64,000 nucleotides of DNA, from the NCBI GenBank assembly GCA_949752735.1, contig OX457040.1:8335612-8399611 (forward strand), given 5' to 3'. Below, in pieces: positions 1 to 9,800 of the stretch. Positions within the stretch are counted from its first letter, which is position 1. The number at the start of each line of letters is the position of its first letter. Below the pieces are notes generated by a model. The model searched no databases. It saw nothing but the letters and a program-made list of their open reading frames with translations, and was not told where the DNA came from. The DNA is from Lumbricus terrestris (lineage: Eukaryota; Annelida; Clitellata; Crassiclitellata; Lumbricidae). The position numbers were made by a program, and so were the translations under genes.

Positions 1-1053
1 ATCTTAAATGAAAAATGATAAATTAATTTTCCCATCAAACATTTCCTTTATCATTGTCTGCCATATTGTCTACTCGAACAGACATTTAAAGAATCAAAAT
101 GTTGAGCTCACCCTGTACTTTCGAATGTAGATATATTCACGACTGTACATCGGATACTGAAACAGCAACAAATGCATTCAATTGCAAAACAATCAAAAAG
201 AAACTGATCACAGAACAATCAAAACGGTGATTAATCAATCATGAAATCAATGATCAAGTCCTGAAAAGTAATCAAATGTTAATCAATCAAGAACACAAAG
301 AAATTACCAGAGAATTGTCACTCACATAGTCAATCATTTTAAAATGAAACCATAATCAGTAAAGTATAAGGTCGGCTCATTAGACAGGGGTAGAGAGAGA
401 CAGAGAGAAACAGAGAGACAACCTATGTTGGACAAGAAATCTTAAAGAGTTTTAAGTCTTACGTTGAGAGCGAAACGACACAATCGACTCAGCAGAACAA
501 ACAGATGCAGAGAGAGAGATGTCTAGAGACAGGCAGGGAGAGACAACAGATACACAGAGAGATAGAGACAAAGAAAAAGAGAGAAAAACAGAGACACAGA
601 GAGATACATAGAAAGAGACAGAGAGACAAACAGAGAGAGAGACAGATCAACACAAAGAGATAGACAAAGATACAGATGGAGAGATACAGGCATAGACAGA
701 CACAGAGACAGACGCACTGAAACTCATTCACGATATGATGCGGATTGTTACAGATACCAGCTACACTGAACTATTGTTACAGTTCCCAAGTAGGCTAATT
801 GAGATTCCAAAGTAGTTGTCTTAGAAGGAGAAAATGCAATGTCTGCTCTCCCATACAGGAAAGTGCGTGATCCAGTGGACGACTTCCGATCCCGTTTCCT
901 CTTCGCGATCGACAACATCCAGACTGATGACCAACTTGTCCCAATGCCTTCGAAATTCCAGATCCACCTAAACCAAACAACATCGTTATTATCATTATTA
1001 TTATTATTAATAATTATCAATTATTACTATCATTACTTATTATCAATTATTAC

Positions 1054-1098
<45 letters not shown>

Positions 1099-2158
1099 CA
1101 TTATTACTATGAGCTGGACACTGACAAACTCGCAATGTATGGTAGAGATTGATTGATTGAGTTTAACGGCACTCAATCAATCAATCTCTACCATAGTTCA
1201 ACAAAATACAGCAACGAGGCAAATCATCCCAATTAGAACAACGAACGAAGCAAAATTCCAAATTTATGTTCACTGTATAAAAATAACATCTGATCTAAAA
1301 AAGTAAAACATCAGTCATAGGCCAAAATGATTCAGCCTAGAACAAAAGATCGCTTTGAAAACAGATCCAATCTACATTTTCAGACAACTATCTGATCTCA
1401 AACAAAGGATACATTCTAGTACAATGGATTCATTAACAACGAAAAAATCCACTATAGAACATTTCATTCGTTCTAAGAACAAAACATTCATTCTCGATCG
1501 ATCAAATGGTCGATTTAAGATGAACAAACCTGAACAGCAAAGAAAGCACGAGCTGGAAGATCACGGAAAGTGCCATAAACTAGAGCAAAACAAAAACGTT
1601 TCATTTGCAGATAACATAAAAAATCGATAACTAAAACAATCCAAATCTATCCATCAACTACCACCCAAAATCTATCCATCCATTACCACCCATCTATCCA
1701 CTACATACTATCCCTCCCACCTGTCCATCCACTACCACCCCATTCATCCACTACCACCCATCCATCCACCTGTTACCACTGATTCATCCATACATCTTCT
1801 ATCCAAACATCAATTCATTACCGATCTTTCAAACGTGCAATACAATACTGAACATGCTGATAATGACAATCCTTGTTTATTTAAATTAAAACTGGCACAA
1901 TACAATATGATTACAGTCAGTGATGAACAGATGCTCACAAGTTATTACCGGATTTGAATTCAACTGTCGGCAGCCATGCCCTACTACTCGGTTTACCAAA
2001 GTTAACTACTGAATGGAAGGTTGAGTGGACTTTTCTGGGAAGGCAGTGAGAAGCGATCCCCGCATCTGTGCCAGAGAGTTTATCATTACCCCAAACTCCC
2101 CTCGTACATACATAAAAAATTACAAGTTCAACCCTTATATTCCTACAAGTTGGCTTAC
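1..2158 (-). other. Inferred intron 2 of the STARD7-like gene, repeat-filled
   Basis: The second STARD7-like exon ends at a donor at 2158 (minus strand) and I find no further START-domain coding here, so the rest of the gene should lie beyond position 1. The stretch holds a GA/CA-rich simple repeat (about 380-720), a TTA microsatellite (about 1040-1110), a perfect hairpin (1138-1195) and a CCATCCAC-rich stretch (1640-1790). Reading frames over the GA repeat give low-complexity Cys/Leu/Ser peptides and are not genes. Confidence 0.5.
1138..1195. repeat. Perfect 25-bp inverted repeat with 8-nt loop
   Basis: The arms 1138-1162 and 1171-1195 are exact reverse complements and enclose the loop TTAACGGC. 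The arm contains GATTGATTGATTGAG, a motif also present at the ATTG-rich repeats near 18.45 kb and 23.95 kb. This suggests two oppositely oriented retroelement 3' ends, or a small fold-back insertion, rather than a functional RNA. Confidence 0.7.
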
Positions 2159-3880
2159 CTTTATACTCGTACAGGTAACTGTTAGGAACTGGTTTACGCC
2201 AGAGAATCAGCGAGCCTTTGTCAATCACCTTCTCCCAGTCTACGAATTGGTCGCCACCCTCGTCAACACACTGCCCACCTGTCTTTGTGCGTTGAACGTA
2301 GGCTATTTCATCGGCCACCCTGCAGTCAAAAATAGATTCAATATATACAAAATTTTAACTTCTAACAGCAGCTCCACAGAATAATAAGGAAATAGAAAAT
2401 GGGGAGTGTGCCCATGAGAAATGTGACAACATATGTAGAGATGCGTGAAATTATTCTAACTTTCGTATTGTTTACTTTAACAAACCTGTCCATTCTAATA
2501 ACCAATGCATGCTATCGACTACATATATTTGCTTATACATTTCACTTTCGAATTAAAGTATGTGCTGCTTAATGTTCTGGAGTTCTTATTACCAATTCTA
2601 TGGAAAGTCACTGGGGCAAAAAAAATTGCCTAGACTCAGATATGGGTAATCCTTCAGTTTAGGTAGTTTAATTATTTCACGCTTATTAACACGCTATATC
2701 ATATATGTATTGGTGTTCTCAATATGTAGTCTATTGTCTGTCACTCCCTGTCGTCGTAATTTTCGGAAGAGAGTGTCATGCCTTAAATTGGAACTGGATT
2801 GATTAAAATGTCTTGCCTTAAATTGGAAAGAAACGAAAGCTGGATTAAGGTATCTTTATATGTGAAGTGGAAGATGGACTAAGGTATTTTTATATGTGAA
2901 GTGAAGCTGGATTAATGATAAAACGCTTCATCCAGGTTCTAATTAAGATCTAAAATCCCTTGATCCCGCTTCCATTTCTTAAGCTTTTTTATCATCCATC
3001 CAGCTACAACTTTGCCAAAAAAATTCATCCATCCAGCTCCAATTTAAAGCAAGGACATTTTAATCAATCCAGCCCCAATTTAAGCAAGGACATTTTAATC
3101 AATCTGGAGTTTTCTTACAGACAGTTTCAGACAATTATCCCATGTGATTTTCAGCTGAAATAATTAAACTACCTAAACTGAAGGATTACCCAGATATGAA
3201 AGGATGCAGTCGCAACCTACAAATGAACAAAATAAACAATAAACATTCCGATACATTAAAAACTTTTTTTTTTGTATTGGTGTTGTGAGCACTTCTGCGT
3301 AGTAGCATCGAAGGGGTGCTAAATAAATCTTTGCAATGAATGAATGCAATAACAGAAGCAATTGGACCAACTTCGTCAGTTCATCTTCTGAAATTCTTTC
3401 CTTATCCCATGAGAAAAACGCCGCACCCAGCAGAAGCCCGAGAGGTCGATTTCCCAACTTCCTTGGAAATGCAGAGCCGATCTTCTCCACAATATTACGG
3501 ACCATGCGCTGGTCATAGCCGAGGTTGTTGTAGAGATTGATTATCTGAACGGCCCGGCGGATACGCTGGGCAGCTATGGCGTTAAACTGTCGGCCAAACA
3601 GCACCGATAACACCAGAAGTTTGTCGTTTACAGACGACCACAACTGGTTGAGTAATTGCCTGATGGGCAACTGTTTCACAGCGGGAAAAATTCCATTTGG
3701 TCGACGCAGAAGGTGAAGGTTAAACTTTCGACGGCAGTAGGACGATATGCAACGCCCCAGTGGGGAACGCGGATCAACAGTCACACGTCTTAAAGTCTCG
3801 AATTTCGACCCGGAATTTATGGTACTTAATAAAATGCAACGAGACGAATATAGGGACGTTTGTAAAACGCTGTACGCCAT
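2159..3880 (-). CDS. STARD7: STARD7-like START-domain lipid transfer protein, first two coding exons
   Basis: STARD7 is a StAR-related phosphatidylcholine transfer protein with an N-terminal mitochondrial targeting region. Exon 1 is 3880 down to 3372 (169 codons plus 2 nt) and exon 2 is 2319 down to 2159. The intron starts GTTGGT and ends CTGCAG; the phase-2 junction joins EDELTK to VADEIAYVQR without breaking the frame. Exon 2 ends at a clean GTAAGC donor in phase 1. Family resemblance seen: an Arg/Ser-rich, acid-poor N-terminus; IRRAVQIINLYNNL, matching the RRAQQIAQLY region of vertebrate STARD7; AAFFSWDKERISEDEL, matching its FVWDEERIQEEEL; and WEKVIDKGSLILWRKPV followed by YLYEY at the start of the START domain. 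Most of the START domain lies left of the window. The ATG at 3880 is the first in frame. The gene is divergent from the NTPDase gene at 6592. Confidence 0.8.
2639..3199. mobile_element. Fold-back MITE-like element in STARD7 intron 1
   Basis: About 40 bp at 2640-2680 recurs as its reverse complement at 3158-3199 (the core AGGTAGTTTAATTATTTCA pairs with TGAAATAATTAAACTACCT). Inside, segments ending ATTAAAATGTCTTGCC are mirrored by GGACATTTTAATCAATC, so much of the element folds on itself. Units of the type AATCCAGCTCCAATTTAAGC resemble the repeats at 11.82-12.06 kb. I found no clear target duplication or coding sequence. Confidence 0.65.
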
Positions 3881-3990
3881 TGTGTACTTAAGTCCGATTA
3901 TAGACCCGTCGATTTCTTCATCGTGTGACGGTTACCACAGGGAACCCACGAGATTTAGCAAACCGGAAGTAGAATATTAGCCAATCAGAG
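3881..3990 (-). promoter_or_regulatory. Probable proximal promoter of the STARD7-like gene
   Basis: Just upstream of the start codon there is an ETS-type site (CCGGAAGT, 3963-3970) and a CCAAT box (3981-3985), each about 80-105 bp from the ATG. Both are common in TATA-less promoters of housekeeping genes. The transcription start itself cannot be seen. Confidence 0.4.
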
Positions 3991-4079
3991 AGCACGCGCA
4001 TGCAAGCAAGTAAGCAAGCGTGTCATAGCGCCGGCGATGGTACAGACACAGTATACTGTGGTACAGATTCGTTGGTACA

Positions 4080-4142
4080 GATGGTGATCCCTCCGAGCGA
4101 TCACCATCATTACACGATCGAGTGATTCACTCGATCGTGTAA
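4080..4142. repeat. Two adjacent perfect hairpins
   Basis: Hairpin 1 pairs GATGGTGATC (4080-4089) with GATCACCATC (4099-4108). Hairpin 2 pairs 4110-4125 with 4127-4142, a 16-bp palindrome around one T, with core ACACGATCGAGTGA. They lie about 200 bp upstream of the STARD7-like start codon. Function is unknown. Confidence 0.75.
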
Positions 4143-5444
4143 TTGAACAAGAGGAGGTCGAGGTTTTATTACGGTCGCTATATGAAAATGGTCGCTATGT
4201 GTAAAATATGCTCCTTTATCTCTGATGGCCCTCTGCCGACCCAACGAATGACGTCGGCCTACTGAGAGATAGACCCTTCCAACTCCATTCATCATCTCTA
4301 AGACAACCCGGCTGACTTCGCTGCATTCAACCTACCCAAAACTTTTGAATTATTCTAGGTTACGATTATGTGTGCAACTTTCTGTATCTGATTAGATTAA
4401 TAGACCAAATAGGCCTACTCAACTGTAGTGCGGTGTCAATCTGGACAATGAAGCAGTTTTGCGATGATGATTCAGAGCATAGCATATGCTACAGTTCAGG
4501 GAAATTCTGAGCAGTCACGGTCCGGCCATTGAGCAATTCATAACAAAAGCAATTCATAATAAAAGGCACTTTCAAAGCTTTAACAGACTGAATACATGCA
4601 GTATGCTAATAAAACAGCTTCATTTACACAGCTCCCAATTTATAACAGGATACATTCATTACATGGGCGCATGACATTGAATGGCAAGCAACGGTCACAT
4701 GCTGCTGGCTGGACAGCTTCGAATTATTGCGCAGCTCTCTATTATACTGCACGGGTATTTGAATTCATTGTTACCTAGGCCTAGACCTGAGTCGATTCAT
4801 CGAGTTGCACGCTTTAAATTTGAATTGTAAGTCTAGTACATTTTACTCAGCGGTTCTACGCCAACTTCATTTAGAGTTGGACTATGCCTAGACAATTTAT
4901 AGCTACACATTAGTAGGTTTCTTGCAGTTTGCATGAGCTGATCATAATATTATCACTGATCAGACAATTACTACCTACAGTTTCCAGCATTGAAGAAACT
5001 GTTGTCATTGCTGGCTAGGGGCGATGTAACAGGTGGTGCTCAACACGGCGCTATAAAAGTTTAAGGGTAAACAAGTTGTTAAAACTTAAAATAATCATTG
5101 TTTTAAATCACTTGTTATGTGTAAAATGCGTGTTAATTAAAAATATGAGTAATGGTATTATTATTATATAGTTTTCATTGATTAATTATTTGTTGTCTTC
5201 GATATAATCCGCAAGAAGCTGTTTTGTTTCCGGGTCGAATTGTAAGCCTGGATCTTCTGAAGTGCCGTTTATGTCGGTACTCTGGTATAGAGGTTTTTGG
5301 ATTAGATTAGATTAGATTGGGCGATATAATGGTGCTTGATAATAATAATAAATAATAATCTCCTTTATTCAACAATACCATTAGGGTATATACATCATCA
5401 TTCGTCGCCTACTCCACGAATGGAAGCGTTGCACAATGAGTTGA
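4143..5444. other. Intergenic, no gene recognised
   Basis: AT-rich unique-looking DNA between the divergent STARD7-like and ENTPD-A genes. Small reading frames here have no recognisable domain. A short GATTA repeat lies near 5300-5340. Confidence 0.5.
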
Positions 5445-5702
5445 TTAATTTCTCCAACGTGTCCGATCTTCAGCCACAGTGATGGCCACGTCTAGATCTA
5501 AACCCAGCCCTGCTAAGTCTTCATCTATCATCCTGATCCAAGTAGTTCTAGGTCTTCCTCTGCGGCGATTCCAGGAAGGCGGAACCTGCGCCTGCAGTGC
5601 CTGTCGAGAATCCGAGTCTGTTGACATTCGAGCAATGTGTCCAAGCAGCCCCAGGCGGATCCGTTTAACAGTACCTGTCACATGCCTATACAGTTGAAAC
5701 AA
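5445..5702 (-). pseudogene. LINE reverse transcriptase C-terminal fragment
   Basis: The minus-strand frame encodes the C-terminal signature of non-LTR retrotransposons: RLGLLGHIARM, then RRRGRPRTTWIRMIDEDL, ending with EDRTRWR. This part follows the RT domain in many LINE ORF2 proteins. The 5' portion is missing, so it is a dead fragment. A SINE copy in the same orientation abuts it. Confidence 0.7.
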
Positions 5703-5880
5703 TTCACAAGAACACAGATCGCAGAAATCTTAACTACTAACAAAACAGACAACCTGCAATAATCGGCGCTGATTGCAGCCTACAAAGCACATCTATCCTA
5801 CGGGGGCTTCGGGATTTGTTATCGCTTCCTCTCACTCTCCGTGCCAGTGTGTTACCCAATGCGCCACTGCTCCCCTCATC
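5703..5880 (-). repeat. tRNA-derived SINE, family 2
   Basis: The reverse complement begins with a tRNA-like head (A-box-like TGGCGCATTGGG, then a degenerate B box) and continues into a body shared with the copies at 8760-8935 and 62,010-62,150: a 'TTTGTAGGCTGC...GCGC' segment followed by a 'CTGTCTGTTTTGTTAGTAG' segment. Three diverged copies in one window, two with an RNA polymerase III promoter-like head, support a SINE. Confidence 0.6.
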
Positions 5881-6591
5881 TCCATTGATGATGAGTGCAA
5901 AAATAATTGATTCGCTGTGTAAATACCAGAGTGTTATTACAACTTCTGACATTTGGGCAAAGCATTTCAGCAAATCGTAATCGTAAACTTTATTAGAGGC
6001 CATACAAGTGTATTGACATTTTAACATACATTTTTTAAATTGAGTTTGTGGGCGAGTGTAACTGGAGCGCAGAAGGACTGTTAAGCGGAATTATTATTCG
6101 AGTAGAAACTGGTTTAAACTGTCTTGATAAATTGACACGAATTTTTTTTGCATCATTTTGGAGCATTTTATTGTTCGAGCATGTTGACACCTTCTGACGG
6201 TTGTTGCATTTTGTCTGATTATCAACTTAACTGCTATGCATTTTGAAAAATTATCTTGTAGAGGTCAGATGCCGGTTGTGGACTGCGAGGGGTTTGAATC
6301 GGCAGATGGAAAAGGTGGATGAAAAACTCAGTTGGAAAAGATTATAAGAAACTCACAATAAACAAGGTCCAAGCAGTGACTTCAAAGGGAAAAAACAGTT
6401 GTATTGAGATGCGTCTCAAAGTTAAATTATGAGATAAAATAAAACTGCTCACCGTAGAACTTAGGAAATTTACAAGATACCACAGATAGTATTTTGGGTT
6501 ACCTGGAAAGGGCACAGCAGACCTATGTAAAATTGTCGGAGTCTTGGTTTTGAAAAATTTACATTTTGGCGATCAACTGCAAAGACCCACC

Positions 6592-6823
6592 ATGGAAGTG
6601 ATAGTTTACAGCTTGCTGCCTGACTACGAAGGTCGCTTCACAATGCTGGTGGAATCATCTCAGACTGTGCTCAAGATTATAAAAGCATTCTGCGCGGAAA
6701 ACGAGATAGCGTTCAAATCGAGCTACGTCTTAACAAGTCGAACGCAGGAGGAGTTTGATAAAACGCGACCGCTCTCTGCGTACGGCATTCAGAATGGCGA
6801 TGAATTCTACTTGACCGTGAGAG
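6592..6823 (+). other. Exon 1 of ENTPD-A: ubiquitin-like (beta-grasp) domain
   Basis: This exon encodes 77 residues that follow the ubiquitin pattern over nearly its whole length: MEVIVYSLLPDYEGRFTMLV (two-strand hairpin), SSQTVLKIIKAFC (helix) and RPLSAYGIQNGDEFYLTVR, which matches the ubiquitin segment RTLSDYNIQKESTLHLVLR. There is no C-terminal Gly-Gly, so it should not be processed or conjugated. It ends in phase 1 at donor GTTCGT and joins exon 2 (acceptor CTTTCCAG) to continue DDGAWACGCNQWW into the membrane segment. The paralogue's exon 1 ends in the same phase. An alternative donor at 6817 (GTGAGA) would cause a frameshift. Confidence 0.8.
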
Positions 6824-9800
6824 GTTCGTTTTTGCTCTCAACTTTGTGGTGGTGGGTCAGCAATATTTACGAAAATCGTTGAAATCATGGTTGGATTGTT
6901 TACAATATCCAAAAATGTTCTTGCTTCATGTACAACGCATTATTTACAAATGAACATGGTACTGACCACAAAAGCAAAGGGAAAGAATCCTTAATGGTTA
7001 CATGTTGAGGAGGTTTGTAGAATCCCGGGCAACGAATTGTTGTGTTCTGGGTAAGAAGTGAAGATGTTGGGGTAATGAATAAGTACAGCCAGGTCTCGTG
7101 TGCTGGGGGTTTGTTAAGGCACCTTTGAAACAAATCATTACAAATAATATCATAATATGATAATGATGATGATTGATTTATAAGTGAATAAATTAATATC
7201 ATCATCATTATCACATGTTAATGATGATGATAATGACATTTATTTATTAACTGGAATAGCATCTCATTTGTAATTCTCTTTCCAGATGATGGAGCATGGG
7301 CATGCGGTTGCAACCAGTGGTGGGTTCTTGTCTTCATCTGTCTAGCTATCGGTTGTGTTGGAATAATTGCCGTGTCCGTCTTGCAGAGCGAGAACTATGA
7401 TCCGATTTATTCGGTAAGATTCGTCTGCTTAATGTAAATGCATTTCCTTTCGTCAGGTAAAGATGTCTTAGAGGACTATTAACAAGTTGTTGGGAATCCT
7501 TTTTAGGTCTTCCACATGTGGTTCTATGTCTTGTGAACAATTTAGCCACTTTGGCCCAAACTACGTGTAAATGATTTGCCACCATTAGGCGTGCCCTCTG
7601 AAATGCCATCCCCCTCCTCGATATATTTTTCCACTCTCTCTAGAATGTGTCTTTGTAAGGAACTGATTCCAAAGTAAGATGCAGGACCAATAAGGTAAAG
7701 CTCGAGTTTAAGCCAAAGCAGTCCTTGCTCGCCGTAATGATCTCTATGTCCTGCAATCAAGGACCACTTTGGCCAAAACGAGTTCTTTTACCACAATTGT
7801 GCATGCCCGATGCCCACCCCTTCCTCTTTGCACATTTCCATTCTTTGTACAATGTGTCGATGGAAAGAGCTGATTCCAACATACAGAGCCAATGAAGACA
7901 AAATTTCAGAGTTGTGGTCGTAGTTGGGATATATTTGCAAGTAGGATGAGTTTATCGCTGTGGCTAGTGTACACGAGATGGCCATCACATGCAAATAGAA
8001 TGAACAATATGAAGATGTTTCTTTAATATTCATAGTATGCTTTTTAAAATGTGAATGTGCTTTTTAAAATGTGAATGTGCTTTTTAAAATGTGAATGTGC
8101 TTTTTTAATGCCAATGTTTTTTTAAATTTGAGTAAGTGCATTCGTAGAAATATGAATACTTTTTAAAAATATGAATGCATGTGTTTTTAAAAAATGAATG
8201 CGTGTGTTTCTTTGAATATGAATAAATATGTTTTTTAGTGTGAATAGTGAATACATGTGTTTTTTAATATGAATTTGGGTTTTTTTTCAATATGAAAGTG
8301 TTTTTATGTCACAGTATGGAATTGGAATTGACGCTGGCTCGTCCCACACGAAACTCTACGTCTATCATTGGCCGACCGGAAAGACAAACGGAACTGGAAT
8401 TGTGGATGAAATCTTCGTCTGTCCCTCTTCTGAACAGGGTATACTTACTCATCCAATCTAGTAATAATAATGATATTTTTTCTTTAATCGAGCGTCTGGA
8501 AACGCACTGCGCTTTTACATGTTCAGGTTATGTAGTGGGGCGCGATGCGGTAGTGGTGGCATTGTTGCCTTGAAGCCGGAAGGTTCGAGGTTCAAATCCA
8601 CTTCAAGTAGGGACCTTGGGCAAGTCCTTCACTCACAATTGCTAAGCGCTTTGGCGTAAAACTTCGATGCAGTGTCCGCTCTGCAGTCGGGAGCGCCTCT
8701 GAGTAGAGAGCTTGAAGGGGAGCTATACAAGTGCACATACAAGCAAACAAACAAGCAGTGATCTTAATTAACATCACACTTAACTACTAAACTGAACAGA
8801 CAGCCTGCTATACATGGCGCTAACAGCAGCCTACAAAGCATGTCCGCCCAACGGGGGCTCGAACTCGTTACCTTTTGCTCTCTACGCCAGCGTGTTACCC
8901 ATTACTCTACCGTGCCACCTGGAGCATTGCTCTTGAGTGGTTCTTTAACACGAGTATACACCTGCATGATTATTATTTCTATTAGTGCACTTGTACTGAT
9001 TTGTTCATATATATTAATTAGTTGATACATATTATATAGTTTGTGCATATATTAAATAGTTCATGCATATTGATTAGTTCATGCATATTGATTAGTTCAT
9101 GCATATTGATTAGTTCATGCATATTAATTAGTACCTACATATGATTTAATGCATATTTAATAGTACATAGAAATTGATTTGTTCGTCATTCCTTAATACA
9201 AATGTCTGGTAGAGAAAACTGGTTCAGTACATTGCTCTTAAGTGCTGTAGTACGCCGAGCAAATTTCTGTCCATGGTAACGGCCTCTGTTGTCATAGACC
9301 CTGGTCAAATCGGATCCATCCATCCAATACAAATGTCGACCTGCATAATTATTATTTTTAGTTAATATGTGCATATTTATTAGTCCATGCAATGACATAC
9401 ATATGTTAAGTACTAAGTAGTACATGTATACGTATCAATCAGTGCTTACATACAATAAAATAGTGCACATTTATTAATACATGTAAATCATTTCTTACGT
9501 GCACATTGATTAGTACACCATACATGTCAATTTCTATGAACATATCACATATTAATACCATGTGCCTAACGTCGACGAATAAACAAGTATTCCTCGCATT
9601 TCTTTTTGTGTGGTACTGAGAACAGTTATTAATCGAAATTTTAATTAACTCTAATTACAGGAGACTTGCATGCATCCACGTGAGTCATGTACGTAATGTT
9701 TTTGTTTCGTTTAATTGTTCACAGAGAGAATGCCTCCATTGTCTGCCTTTGCTGGCAACGCGTCTGAGGCGGGGAAGCAGTGCGTCAAGCCATGTCTCGA

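Noticed and set aside
839..1156. 105-codon plus-strand frame
   Set aside because: Half of it is a TTA microsatellite; no domain or splice evidence.
6817..6822. GTGAGA as the exon 1 donor of ENTPD-A
   Set aside because: Although a better donor consensus than GTTCGT at 6824, it would join exon 2 out of frame and hit a stop. The phase-1 donor matches the paralogue. It could still be used in a non-productive isoform.
8585..8610. B-box-like sequence as a tRNA gene
   Set aside because: It belongs to a SINE with a body and tail found elsewhere in the window; no cloverleaf forms.
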